A stretch of DNA of 64,000 nucleotides, taken from positions 1 through 64,000 of the forward strand of contig JBAIAA010000663.1 of NCBI GenBank assembly GCA_037893245.1, written 5' to 3'. Shown here piece by piece: positions 40,001 to 55,000 of the stretch. Position 1 is the first letter of the stretch, and the number at the start of each line of letters is the position of its first letter. Made by a program: the position numbers and the translations under genes. Under the pieces are notes generated by a model, which was given only the letters and a program-made list of their open reading frames with translations, ran no database searches and was not told where the DNA came from. Source of the stretch: Crossaster papposus. Lineage: Eukaryota > Echinodermata > Asteroidea > Velatida > Solasteridae.

Positions 40001-43000
40001 CCCGGGGCATGCTTTCCTTCATGCCCTTATTTGTGGGCGGGGATTGTGTGCACAAACCTATGGCGAATTTGAAACGCGTGTGTTAACGTTATAATTTTCA
40101 GAAAATCGAAATAAAATACTAACAAAGCATGCCCCGGGTCAAATTGCTAATTTTGCCATTCCTGGAGGCCCCCCTCTATCTCCTAACACCCAGCCCCTTC
40201 CCGGGGCATGCTTTCCTTCATGCCCTTATTTGTGGGCGGGGATTGTGTGCACAAACCTATGGCGAATTTGAAACGCGTGTGTTAACGTTATAATTTTCAG
40301 AAAATCGAAATAAAATACTAACAAAGCATGCCCCGGGTCAAATTGCTAATTTTGCCATTCCTGGAGGCCCCCCTCTATCTCCTAACACCCAGCCCCTTCC
40401 CGGGGCATGCTTTCCTTCATGCCCTTATTTGTGGGCGGGGATTGTGTGCACAAACCTATGGCGAATTTGAAACGCGTGTGTTAACGTTATAATTTTCAGA
40501 AAATCGAAATAAAATACTAACAAAGCATGCCCCGGGTCAAATTGCTAATTTTGCCATTCCTGGAGGCCCCCCTCTATCTCCTAACACCCAGCCCCTTCCC
40601 GGGGCATGCTTTCCTTCATGCCCTTATTTGTGGGCGGGGATTGTGTGCACAAACCTATGGCGAATTTGAAACGCGTGTGTTAACGTTATAATTTTCAGAA
40701 AATCGAAATAAAATACTAACAAAGCATGCCCCGGGTCAAATTGCTAATTTTGCCATTCCTGGAGGCCCCCCTCTATCTCCTAACACCCAGCCCCTTCCCG
40801 GGGCATGCTTTCCTTCATGCCCTTATTTGTGGGCGGGGATTGTGTGCACAAACCTATGGCGAATTTGAAACGCGTGTGTTAACGTTATAATTTTCAGAAA
40901 ATCGAAATAAAATACTAACAAAGCATGCCCCGGGTCAAATTGCTAATTTTGCCATTCCTGGAGGCCCCCCTCTATCTCCTAACACCCAGCCCCTTCCCGG
41001 GGCATGCTTTCCTTCATGCCCTTATTTGTGGGCGGGGATTGTGTGCACAAACCTATGGCGAATTTGAAACGCGTGTGTTAACGTTATAATTTTCAGAAAA
41101 TCGAAATAAAATACTAACAAAGCATGCCCCGGGTCAAATTGCTAATTTTGCCATTCCTGGAGGCCCCCCTCTATCTCCTAACACCCAGCCCCTTCCCGGG
41201 GCATGCTTTCCTTCATGCCCTTATTTGTGGGCGGGGATTGTGTGCACAAACCTATGGCGAATTTGAAACGCGTGTGTTAACGTTATAATTTTCAGAAAAT
41301 CGAAATAAAATACTAACAAAGCATGCCCCGGGTCAAATTGCTAATTTTGCCATTCCTGGAGGCCCCCCTCTATCTCCTAACACCCAGCCCCTTCCCGGGG
41401 CATGCTTTCCTTCATGCCCTTATTTGTGGGCGGGGATTGTGTGCACAAACCTATGGCGAATTTGAAACGCGTGTGTTAACGTTATAATTTTCAGAAAATC
41501 GAAATAAAATACTAACAAAGCATGCCCCGGGTCAAATTGCTAATTTTGCCATTCCTGGAGGCCCCCCTCTATCTCCTAACACCCAGCCCCTTCCCGGGGC
41601 ATGCTTTCCTTCATGCCCTTATTTGTGGGCGGGGATTGTGTGCACAAACCTATGGCGAATTTGAAACGCGTGTGTTAACGTTATAATTTTCAGAAAATCG
41701 AAATAAAATACTAACAAAGCATGCCCCGGGTCAAATTGCTAATTTTGCCATTCCTGGAGGCCCCCCTCTATCTCCTAACACCCAGCCCCTTCCCGGGGCA
41801 TGCTTTCCTTCATGCCCTTATTTGTGGGCGGGGATTGTGTGCACAAACCTATGGCGAATTTGAAACGCGTGTGTTAACGTTATAATTTTCAGAAAATCGA
41901 AATAAAATACTAACAAAGCATGCCCCGGGTCAAATTGCTAATTTTGCCATTCCTGGAGGCCCCCCTCTATCTCCTAACACCCAGCCCCTTCCCGGGGCAT
42001 GCTTTCCTTCATGCCCTTATTTGTGGGCGGGGATTGTGTGCACAAACCTATGGCGAATTTGAAACGCGTGTGTTAACGTTATAATTTTCAGAAAATCGAA
42101 ATAAAATACTAACAAAGCATGCCCCGGGTCAAATTGCTAATTTTGCCATTCCTGGAGGCCCCCCTCTATCTCCTAACACCCAGCCCCTTCCCGGGGCATG
42201 CTTTCCTTCATGCCCTTATTTGTGGGCGGGGATTGTGTGCACAAACCTATGGCGAATTTGAAACGCGTGTGTTAACGTTATAATTTTCAGAAAATCGAAA
42301 TAAAATACTAACAAAGCATGCCCCGGGTCAAATTGCTAATTTTGCCATTCCTGGAGGCCCCCCTCTATCTCCTAACACCCAGCCCCTTCCCGGGGCATGC
42401 TTTCCTTCATGCCCTTATTTGTGGGCGGGGATTGTGTGCACAAACCTATGGCGAATTTGAAACGCGTGTGTTAACGTTATAATTTTCAGAAAATCGAAAT
42501 AAAATACTAACAAAGCATGCCCCGGGTCAAATTGCTAATTTTGCCATTCCTGGAGGCCCCCCTCTATCTCCTAACACCCAGCCCCTTCCCGGGGCATGCT
42601 TTCCTTCATGCCCTTATTTGTGGGCGGGGATTGTGTGCACAAACCTATGGCGAATTTGAAACGCGTGTGTTAACGTTATAATTTTCAGAAAATCGAAATA
42701 AAATACTAACAAAGCATGCCCCGGGTCAAATTGCTAATTTTGCCATTCCTGGAGGCCCCCCTCTATCTCCTAACACCCAGCCCCTTCCCGGGGCATGCTT
42801 TCCTTCATGCCCTTATTTGTGGGCGGGGATTGTGTGCACAAACCTATGGCGAATTTGAAACGCGTGTGTTAACGTTATAATTTTCAGAAAATCGAAATAA
42901 AATACTAACAAAGCATGCCCCGGGTCAAATTGCTAATTTTGCCATTCCTGGAGGCCCCCCTCTATCTCCTAACACCCAGCCCCTTCCCGGGGCATGCTTT

Positions 43001-46000
43001 CCTTCATGCCCTTATTTGTGGGCGGGGATTGTGTGCACAAACCTATGGCGAATTTGAAACGCGTGTGTTAACGTTATAATTTTCAGAAAATCGAAATAAA
43101 ATACTAACAAAGCATGCCCCGGGTCAAATTGCTAATTTTGCCATTCCTGGAGGCCCCCCTCTATCTCCTAACACCCAGCCCCTTCCCGGGGCATGCTTTC
43201 CTTCATGCCCTTATTTGTGGGCGGGGATTGTGTGCACAAACCTATGGCGAATTTGAAACGCGTGTGTTAACGTTATAATTTTCAGAAAATCGAAATAAAA
43301 TACTAACAAAGCATGCCCCGGGTCAAATTGCTAATTTTGCCATTCCTGGAGGCCCCCCTCTATCTCCTAACACCCAGCCCCTTCCCGGGGCATGCTTTCC
43401 TTCATGCCCTTATTTGTGGGCGGGGATTGTGTGCACAAACCTATGGCGAATTTGAAACGCGTGTGTTAACGTTATAATTTTCAGAAAATCGAAATAAAAT
43501 ACTAACAAAGCATGCCCCGGGTCAAATTGCTAATTTTGCCATTCCTGGAGGCCCCCCTCTATCTCCTAACACCCAGCCCCTTCCCGGGGCATGCTTTCCT
43601 TCATGCCCTTATTTGTGGGCGGGGATTGTGTGCACAAACCTATGGCGAATTTGAAACGCGTGTGTTAACGTTATAATTTTCAGAAAATCGAAATAAAATA
43701 CTAACAAAGCATGCCCCGGGTCAAATTGCTAATTTTGCCATTCCTGGAGGCCCCCCTCTATCTCCTAACACCCAGCCCCTTCCCGGGGCATGCTTTCCTT
43801 CATGCCCTTATTTGTGGGCGGGGATTGTGTGCACAAACCTATGGCGAATTTGAAACGCGTGTGTTAACGTTATAATTTTCAGAAAATCGAAATAAAATAC
43901 TAACAAAGCATGCCCCGGGTCAAATTGCTAATTTTGCCATTCCTGGAGGCCCCCCTCTATCTCCTAACACCCAGCCCCTTCCCGGGGCATGCTTTCCTTC
44001 ATGCCCTTATTTGTGGGCGGGGATTGTGTGCACAAACCTATGGCGAATTTGAAACGCGTGTGTTAACGTTATAATTTTCAGAAAATCGAAATAAAATACT
44101 AACAAAGCATGCCCCGGGTCAAATTGCTAATTTTGCCATTCCTGGAGGCCCCCCTCTATCTCCTAACACCCAGCCCCTTCCCGGGGCATGCTTTCCTTCA
44201 TGCCCTTATTTGTGGGCGGGGATTGTGTGCACAAACCTATGGCGAATTTGAAACGCGTGTGTTAACGTTATAATTTTCAGAAAATCGAAATAAAATACTA
44301 ACAAAGCATGCCCCGGGTCAAATTGCTAATTTTGCCATTCCTGGAGGCCCCCCTCTATCTCCTAACACCCAGCCCCTTCCCGGGGCATGCTTTCCTTCAT
44401 GCCCTTATTTGTGGGCGGGGATTGTGTGCACAAACCTATGGCGAATTTGAAACGCGTGTGTTAACGTTATAATTTTCAGAAAATCGAAATAAAATACTAA
44501 CAAAGCATGCCCCGGGTCAAATTGCTAATTTTGCCATTCCTGGAGGCCCCCCTCTATCTCCTAACACCCAGCCCCTTCCCGGGGCATGCTTTCCTTCATG
44601 CCCTTATTTGTGGGCGGGGATTGTGTGCACAAACCTATGGCGAATTTGAAACGCGTGTGTTAACGTTATAATTTTCAGAAAATCGAAATAAAATACTAAC
44701 AAAGCATGCCCCGGGTCAAATTGCTAATTTTGCCATTCATGGAGGCCCCCCTCTATCTCCTAACACCCAGCCCCTTCCCGGGGCATGCTTTCCTTCATGC
44801 CCTTATTTGTGGGCGGGGATTGTGTGCACAAACCTATGGCGAATTTGAAACGCGTGTGTTAACGTTATAATTTTCAGAAAATCGAAATAAAATACTAACA
44901 AAGCATGCCCCGGGTCAAATTGCTAATTTTGCCATTCCTGGAGGCCCCCCTCTATCTCCTAACACCCAGCCCCTTCCCGGGGCATGCTTTCCTTCATGCC
45001 CTTATTTGTGGGCGGGGATTGTGTGCACAAACCTATGGCGAATTTGAAACGCGTGTGTTAACGTTATAATTTTCAGAAAATCGAAATAAAATACTAACAA
45101 AGCATGCCCCGGGTCAAATTGCTAATTTTGCCATTCCTGGAGGCCCCCCTCTATCTCCTAACACCCAGCCCCTTCCCGGGGCATGCTTTCCTTCATGCCC
45201 TTATTTGTGGGCGGGGATTGTGTGCACAAACCTATGGCGAATTTGAAACGCGTGTGTTAACGTTATAATTTTCAGAAAATCGAAATAAAATACTAACAAA
45301 GCATGCCCCGGGTCAAATTGCTAATTTTGCCATTCCTGGAGGCCCCCCTCTATCTCCTAACACCCAGCCCCTTCCCGGGGCATGCTTTCCTTCATGCCCT
45401 TATTTGTGGGCGGGGATTGTGTGCACAAACCTATGGCGAATTTGAAACGCGTGTGTTAACGTTATAATTTTCAGAAAATCGAAATAAAATACTAACAAAG
45501 CATGCCCCGGGTCAAATTGCTAATTTTGCCATTCCTGGAGGCCCCCCTCTATCTCCTAACACCCAGCCCCTTCCCGGGGCATGCTTTCCTTCATGCCCTT
45601 ATTTGTGGGCGGGGATTGTGTGCACAAACCTATGGCGAATTTGAAACGCGTGTGTTAACGTTATAATTTTCAGAAAATCGAAATAAAATACTAACAAAGC
45701 ATGCCCCGGGTCAAATTGCTAATTTTGCCATTCCTGGAGGCCCCCCTCTATCTCCTAACACCCAGCCCCTTCCCGGGGCATGCTTTCCTTCATGCCCTTA
45801 TTTGTGGGCGGGGATTGTGTGCACAAACCTATGGCGAATTTGAAACGCGTGTGTTAACGTTATAATTTTCAGAAAATCGAAATAAAATACTAACAAAGCA
45901 TGCCCCGGGTCAAATTGCTAATTTTGCCATTCCTGGAGGCCCCCCTCTATCTCCTAACACCCAGCCCCTTCCCGGGGCATGCTTTCCTTCATGCCCTTAT

Positions 46001-49000
46001 TTGTGGGCGGGGATTGTGTGCACAAACCTATGGCGAATTTGAAACGCGTGTGTTAACGTTATAATTTTCAGAAAATCGAAATAAAATACTAACAAAGCAT
46101 GCCCCGGGTCAAATTGCTAATTTTGCCATTCCTGGAGGCCCCCCTCTATCTCCTAACACCCAGCCCCTTCCCGGGGCATGCTTTCCTTCATGCCCTTATT
46201 TGTGGGCGGGGATTGTGTGCACAAACCTATGGCGAATTTGAAACGCGTGTGTTAACGTTATAATTTTCAGAAAATCGAAATAAAATACTAACAAAGCATG
46301 CCCCGGGTCAAATTGCTAATTTTGCCATTCCTGGAGGCCCCCCTCTATCTCCTAACACCCAGCCCCTTCCCGGGGCATGCTTTCCTTCATGCCCTTATTT
46401 GTGGGCGGGGATTGTGTGCACAAACCTATGGCGAATTTGAAACGCGTGTGTTAACGTTATAATTTTCAGAAAATCGAAATAAAATACTAACAAAGCATGC
46501 CCCGGGTCAAATTGCTAATTTTGCCATTCCTGGAGGCCCCCCTCTATCTCCTAACACCCAGCCCCTTCCCGGGGCATGCTTTCCTTCATGCCCTTATTTG
46601 TGGGCGGGGATTGTGTGCACAAACCTATGGCGAATTTGAAACGCGTGTGTTAACGTTATAATTTTCAGAAAATCGAAATAAAATACTAACAAAGCATGCC
46701 CCGGGTCAAATTGCTAATTTTGCCATTCCTGGAGGCCCCCCTCTATCTCCTAACACCCAGCCCCTTCCCGGGGCATGCTTTCCTTCATGCCCTTATTTGT
46801 GGGCGGGGATTGTGTGCACAAACCTATGGCGAATTTGAAACGCGTGTGTTAACGTTATAATTTTCAGAAAATCGAAATAAAATACTAACAAAGCATGCCC
46901 CGGGTCAAATTGCTAATTTTGCCATTCCTGGAGGCCCCCCTCTATCTCCTAACACCCAGCCCCTTCCCGGGGCATGCTTTCCTTCATGCCCTTATTTGTG
47001 GGCGGGGATTGTGTGCACAAACCTATGGCGAATTTGAAACGCGTGTGTTAACGTTATAATTTTCAGAAAATCGAAATAAAATACTAACAAAGCATGCCCC
47101 GGGTCAAATTGCTAATTTTGCCATTCCTGGAGGCCCCCCTCTATCTCCTAACACCCAGCCCCTTCCCGGGGCATGCTTTCCTTCATGCCCTTATTTGTGG
47201 GCGGGGATTGTGTGCACAAACCTATGGCGAATTTGAAACGCGTGTGTTAACGTTATAATTTTCAGAAAATCGAAATAAAATACTAACAAAGCATGCCCCG
47301 GGTCAAATTGCTAATTTTGCCATTCCTGGAGGCCCCCCTCTATCTCCTAACACCCAGCCCCTTCCCGGGGCATGCTTTCCTTCATGCCCTTATTTGTGGG
47401 CGGGGATTGTGTGCACAAACCTATGGCGAATTTGAAACGCGTGTGTTAACGTTATAATTTTCAGAAAATCGAAATAAAATACTAACAAAGCATGCCCCGG
47501 GTCAAATTGCTAATTTTGCCATTCCTGGAGGCCCCCCTCTATCTCCTAACACCCAGCCCCTTCCCGGGGCATGCTTTCCTTCATGCCCTTATTTGTGGGC
47601 GGGGATTGTGTGCACAAACCTATGGCGAATTTGAAACGCGTGTGTTAACGTTATAATTTTCAGAAAATCGAAATAAAATACTAACAAAGCATGCCCCGGG
47701 TCAAATTGCTAATTTTGCCATTCCTGGAGGCCCCCCTCTATCTCCTAACACCCAGCCCCTTCCCGGGGCATGCTTTCCTTCATGCCCTTATTTGTGGGCG
47801 GGGATTGTGTGCACAAACCTATGGCGAATTTGAAACGCGTGTGTTAACGTTATAATTTTCAGAAAATCGAAATAAAATACTAACAAAGCATGCCCCGGGT
47901 CAAATTGCTAATTTTGCCATTCCTGGAGGCCCCCCTCTATCTCCTAACACCCAGCCCCTTCCCGGGGCATGCTTTCCTTCATGCCCTTATTTGTGGGCGG
48001 GGATTGTGTGCACAAACCTATGGCGAATTTGAAACGCGTGTGTTAACGTTATAATTTTCAGAAAATCGAAATAAAATACTAACAAAGCATGCCCCGGGTC
48101 AAATTGCTAATTTTGCCATTCCTGGAGGCCCCCCTCTATCTCCTAACACCCAGCCCCTTCCCGGGGCATGCTTTCCTTCATGCCCTTATTTGTGGGCGGG
48201 GATTGTGTGCACAAACCTATGGCGAATTTGAAACGCGTGTGTTAACGTTATAATTTTCAGAAAATCGAAATAAAATACTAACAAAGCATGCCCCGGGTCA
48301 AATTGCTAATTTTGCCATTCCTGGAGGCCCCCCTCTATCTCCTAACACCCAGCCCCTTCCCGGGGCATGCTTTCCTTCATGCCCTTATTTGTGGGCGGGG
48401 ATTGTGTGCACAAACCTATGGCGAATTTGAAACGCGTGTGTTAACGTTATAATTTTCAGAAAATCGAAATAAAATACTAACAAAGCATGCCCCGGGTCAA
48501 ATTGCTAATTTTGCCATTCCTGGAGGCCCCCCTCTATCTCCTAACACCCAGCCCCTTCCCGGGGCATGCTTTCCTTCATGCCCTTATTTGTGGGCGGGGA
48601 TTGTGTGCACAAACCTATGGCGAATTTGAAACGCGTGTGTTAACGTTATAATTTTCAGAAAATCGAAATAAAATACTAACAAAGCATGCCCCGGGTCAAA
48701 TTGCTAATTTTGCCATTCCTGGAGGCCCCCCTCTATCTCCTAACACCCAGCCCCTTCCCGGGGCATGCTTTCCTTCATGCCCTTATTTGTGGGCGGGGAT
48801 TGTGTGCACAAACCTATGGCGAATTTGAAACGCGTGTGTTAACGTTATAATTTTCAGAAAATCGAAATAAAATACTAACAAAGCATGCCCCGGGTCAAAT
48901 TGCTAATTTTGCCATTCCTGGAGGCCCCCCTCTATCTCCTAACACCCAGCCCCTTCCCGGGGCATGCTTTCCTTCATGCCCTTATTTGTGGGCGGGGATT

Positions 49001-52000
49001 GTGTGCACAAACCTATGGCGAATTTGAAACGCGTGTGTTAACGTTATAATTTTCAGAAAATCGAAATAAAATACTAACAAAGCATGCCCCGGGTCAAATT
49101 GCTAATTTTGCCATTCCTGGAGGCCCCCCTCTATCTCCTAACACCCAGCCCCTTCCCGGGGCATGCTTTCCTTCATGCCCTTATTTGTGGGCGGGGATTG
49201 TGTGCACAAACCTATGGCGAATTTGAAACGCGTGTGTTAACGTTATAATTTTCAGAAAATCGAAATAAAATACTAACAAAGCATGCCCCGGGTCAAATTG
49301 CTAATTTTGCCATTCCTGGAGGCCCCCCTCTATCTCCTAACACCCAGCCCCTTCCCGGGGCATGCTTTCCTTCATGCCCTTATTTGTGGGCGGGGATTGT
49401 GTGCACAAACCTATGGCGAATTTGAAACGCGTGTGTTAACGTTATAATTTTCAGAAAATCGAAATAAAATACTAACAAAGCATGCCCCGGGTCAAATTGC
49501 TAATTTTGCCATTCCTGGAGGCCCCCCTCTATCTCCTAACACCCAGCCCCTTCCCGGGGCATGCTTTCCTTCATGCCCTTATTTGTGGGCGGGGATTGTG
49601 TGCACAAACCTATGGCGAATTTGAAACGCGTGTGTTAACGTTATAATTTTCAGAAAATCGAAATAAAATACTAACAAAGCATGCCCCGGGTCAAATTGCT
49701 AATTTTGCCATTCCTGGAGGCCCCCCTCTATCTCCTAACACCCAGCCCCTTCCCGGGGCATGCTTTCCTTCATGCCCTTATTTGTGGGCGGGGATTGTGT
49801 GCACAAACCTATGGCGAATTTGAAACGCGTGTGTTAACGTTATAATTTTCAGAAAATCGAAATAAAATACTAACAAAGCATGCCCCGGGTCAAATTGCTA
49901 ATTTTGCCATTCCTGGAGGCCCCCCTCTATCTCCTAACACCCAGCCCCTTCCCGGGGCATGCTTTCCTTCATGCCCTTATTTGTGGGCGGGGATTGTGTG
50001 CACAAACCTATGGCGAATTTGAAACGCGTGTGTTAACGTTATAATTTTCAGAAAATCGAAATAAAATACTAACAAAGCATGCCCCGGGTCAAATTGCTAA
50101 TTTTGCCATTCCTGGAGGCCCCCCTCTATCTCCTAACACCCAGCCCCTTCCCGGGGCATGCTTTCCTTCATGCCCTTATTTGTGGGCGGGGATTGTGTGC
50201 ACAAACCTATGGCGAATTTGAAACGCGTGTGTTAACGTTATAATTTTCAGAAAATCGAAATAAAATACTAACAAAGCATGCCCCGGGTCAAATTGCTAAT
50301 TTTGCCATTCCTGGAGGCCCCCCTCTATCTCCTAACACCCAGCCCCTTCCCGGGGCATGCTTTCCTTCATGCCCTTATTTGTGGGCGGGGATTGTGTGCA
50401 CAAACCTATGGCGAATTTGAAACGCGTGTGTTAACGTTATAATTTTCAGAAAATCGAAATAAAATACTAACAAAGCATGCCCCGGGTCAAATTGCTAATT
50501 TTGCCATTCCTGGAGGCCCCCCTCTATCTCCTAACACCCAGCCCCTTCCCGGGGCATGCTTTCCTTCATGCCCTTATTTGTGGGCGGGGATTGTGTGCAC
50601 AAACCTATGGCGAATTTGAAACGCGTGTGTTAACGTTATAATTTTCAGAAAATCGAAATAAAATACTAACAAAGCATGCCCCGGGTCAAATTGCTAATTT
50701 TGCCATTCCTGGAGGCCCCCCTCTATCTCCTAACACCCAGCCCCTTCCCGGGGCATGCTTTCCTTCATGCCCTTATTTGTGGGCGGGGATTGTGTGCACA
50801 AACCTATGGCGAATTTGAAACGCGTGTGTTAACGTTATAATTTTCAGAAAATCGAAATAAAATACTAACAAAGCATGCCCCGGGTCAAATTGCTAATTTT
50901 GCCATTCCTGGAGGCCCCCCTCTATCTCCTAACACCCAGCCCCTTCCCGGGGCATGCTTTCCTTCATGCCCTTATTTGTGGGCGGGGATTGTGTGCACAA
51001 ACCTATGGCGAATTTGAAACGCGTGTGTTAACGTTATAATTTTCAGAAAATCGAAATAAAATACTAACAAAGCATGCCCCGGGTCAAATTGCTAATTTTG
51101 CCATTCCTGGAGGCCCCCCTCTATCTCCTAACACCCAGCCCCTTCCCGGGGCATGCTTTCCTTCATGCCCTTATTTGTGGGCGGGGATTGTGTGCACAAA
51201 CCTATGGCGAATTTGAAACGCGTGTGTTAACGTTATAATTTTCAGAAAATCGAAATAAAATACTAACAAAGCATGCCCCGGGTCAAATTGCTAATTTTGC
51301 CATTCCTGGAGGCCCCCCTCTATCTCCTAACACCCAGCCCCTTCCCGGGGCATGCTTTCCTTCATGCCCTTATTTGTGGGCGGGGATTGTGTGCACAAAC
51401 CTATGGCGAATTTGAAACGCGTGTGTTAACGTTATAATTTTCAGAAAATCGAAATAAAATACTAACAAAGCATGCCCCGGGTCAAATTGCTAATTTTGCC
51501 ATTCCTGGAGGCCCCCCTCTATCTCCTAACACCCAGCCCCTTCCCGGGGCATGCTTTCCTTCATGCCCTTATTTGTGGGCGGGGATTGTGTGCACAAACC
51601 TATGGCGAATTTGAAACGCGTGTGTTAACGTTATAATTTTCAGAAAATCGAAATAAAATACTAACAAAGCATGCCCCGGGTCAAATTGCTAATTTTGCCA
51701 TTCCTGGAGGCCCCCCTCTATCTCCTAACACCCAGCCCCTTCCCGGGGCATGCTTTCCTTCATGCCCTTATTTGTGGGCGGGGATTGTGTGCACAAACCT
51801 ATGGCGAATTTGAAACGCGTGTGTTAACGTTATAATTTTCAGAAAATCGAAATAAAATACTAACAAAGCATGCCCCGGGTCAAATTGCTAATTTTGCCAT
51901 TCCTGGAGGCCCCCCTCTATCTCCTAACACCCAGCCCCTTCCCGGGGCATGCTTTCCTTCATGCCCTTATTTGTGGGCGGGGATTGTGTGCACAAACCTA

Positions 52001-55000
52001 TGGCGAATTTGAAACGCGTGTGTTAACGTTATAATTTTCAGAAAATCGAAATAAAATACTAACAAAGCATGCCCCGGGTCAAATTGCTAATTTTGCCATT
52101 CCTGGAGGCCCCCCTCTATCTCCTAACACCCAGCCCCTTCCCGGGGCATGCTTTCCTTCATGCCCTTATTTGTGGGCGGGGATTGTGTGCACAAACCTAT
52201 GGCGAATTTGAAACGCGTGTGTTAACGTTATAATTTTCAGAAAATCGAAATAAAATACTAACAAAGCATGCCCCGGGTCAAATTGCTAATTTTGCCATTC
52301 CTGGAGGCCCCCCTCTATCTCCTAACACCCAGCCCCTTCCCGGGGCATGCTTTCCTTCATGCCCTTATTTGTGGGCGGGGATTGTGTGCACAAACCTATG
52401 GCGAATTTGAAACGCGTGTGTTAACGTTATAATTTTCAGAAAATCGAAATAAAATACTAACAAAGCATGCCCCGGGTCAAATTGCTAATTTTGCCATTCC
52501 TGGAGGCCCCCCTCTATCTCCTAACACCCAGCCCCTTCCCGGGGCATGCTTTCCTTCATGCCCTTATTTGTGGGCGGGGATTGTGTGCACAAACCTATGG
52601 CGAATTTGAAACGCGTGTGTTAACGTTATAATTTTCAGAAAATCGAAATAAAATACTAACAAAGCATGCCCCGGGTCAAATTGCTAATTTTGCCATTCCT
52701 GGAGGCCCCCCTCTATCTCCTAACACCCAGCCCCTTCCCGGGGCATGCTTTCCTTCATGCCCTTATTTGTGGGCGGGGATTGTGTGCACAAACCTATGGC
52801 GAATTTGAAACGCGTGTGTTAACGTTATAATTTTCAGAAAATCGAAATAAAATACTAACAAAGCATGCCCCGGGTCAAATTGCTAATTTTGCCATTCCTG
52901 GAGGCCCCCCTCTATCTCCTAACACCCAGCCCCTTCCCGGGGCATGCTTTCCTTCATGCCCTTATTTGTGGGCGGGGATTGTGTGCACAAACCTATGGCG
53001 AATTTGAAACGCGTGTGTTAACGTTATAATTTTCAGAAAATCGAAATAAAATACTAACAAAGCATGCCCCGGGTCAAATTGCTAATTTTGCCATTCCTGG
53101 AGGCCCCCCTCTATCTCCTAACACCCAGCCCCTTCCCGGGGCATGCTTTCCTTCATGCCCTTATTTGTGGGCGGGGATTGTGTGCACAAACCTATGGCGA
53201 ATTTGAAACGCGTGTGTTAACGTTATAATTTTCAGAAAATCGAAATAAAATACTAACAAAGCATGCCCCGGGTCAAATTGCTAATTTTGCCATTCCTGGA
53301 GGCCCCCCTCTATCTCCTAACACCCAGCCCCTTCCCGGGGCATGCTTTCCTTCATGCCCTTATTTGTGGGCGGGGATTGTGTGCACAAACCTATGGCGAA
53401 TTTGAAACGCGTGTGTTAACGTTATAATTTTCAGAAAATCGAAATAAAATACTAACAAAGCATGCCCCGGGTCAAATTGCTAATTTTGCCATTCCTGGAG
53501 GCCCCCCTCTATCTCCTAACACCCAGCCCCTTCCCGGGGCATGCTTTCCTTCATGCCCTTATTTGTGGGCGGGGATTGTGTGCACAAACCTATGGCGAAT
53601 TTGAAACGCGTGTGTTAACGTTATAATTTTCAGAAAATCGAAATAAAATACTAACAAAGCATGCCCCGGGTCAAATTGCTAATTTTGCCATTCCTGGAGG
53701 CCCCCCTCTATCTCCTAACACCCAGCCCCTTCCCGGGGCATGCTTTCCTTCATGCCCTTATTTGTGGGCGGGGATTGTGTGCACAAACCTATGGCGAATT
53801 TGAAACGCGTGTGTTAACGTTATAATTTTCAGAAAATCGAAATAAAATACTAACAAAGCATGCCCCGGGTCAAATTGCTAATTTTGCCATTCCTGGAGGC
53901 CCCCCTCTATCTCCTAACACCCAGCCCCTTCCCGGGGCATGCTTTCCTTCATGCCCTTATTTGTGGGCGGGGATTGTGTGCACAAACCTATGGCGAATTT
54001 GAAACGCGTGTGTTAACGTTATAATTTTCAGAAAATCGAAATAAAATACTAACAAAGCATGCCCCGGGTCAAATTGCTAATTTTGCCATTCCTGGAGGCC
54101 CCCCTCTATCTCCTAACACCCAGCCCCTTCCCGGGGCATGCTTTCCTTCATGCCCTTATTTGTGGGCGGGGATTGTGTGCACAAACCTATGGCGAATTTG
54201 AAACGCGTGTGTTAACGTTATAATTTTCAGAAAATCGAAATAAAATACTAACAAAGCATGCCCCGGGTCAAATTGCTAATTTTGCCATTCCTGGAGGCCC
54301 CCCTCTATCTCCTAACACCCAGCCCCTTCCCGGGGCATGCTTTCCTTCATGCCCTTATTTGTGGGCGGGGATTGTGTGCACAAACCTATGGCGAATTTGA
54401 AACGCGTGTGTTAACGTTATAATTTTCAGAAAATCGAAATAAAATACTAACAAAGCATGCCCCGGGTCAAATTGCTAATTTTGCCATTCCTGGAGGCCCC
54501 CCTCTATCTCCTAACACCCAGCCCCTTCCCGGGGCATGCTTTCCTTCATGCCCTTATTTGTGGGCGGGGATTGTGTGCACAAACCTATGGCGAATTTGAA
54601 ACGCGTGTGTTAACGTTATAATTTTCAGAAAATCGAAATAAAATACTAACAAAGCATGCCCCGGGTCAAATTGCTAATTTTGCCATTCCTGGAGGCCCCC
54701 CTCTATCTCCTAACACCCAGCCCCTTCCCGGGGCATGCTTTCCTTCATGCCCTTATTTGTGGGCGGGGATTGTGTGCACAAACCTATGGCGAATTTGAAA
54801 CGCGTGTGTTAACGTTATAATTTTCAGAAAATCGAAATAAAATACTAACAAAGCATGCCCCGGGTCAAATTGCTAATTTTGCCATTCCTGGAGGCCCCCC
54901 TCTATCTCCTAACACCCAGCCCCTTCCCGGGGCATGCTTTCCTTCATGCCCTTATTTGTGGGCGGGGATTGTGTGCACAAACCTATGGCGAATTTGAAAC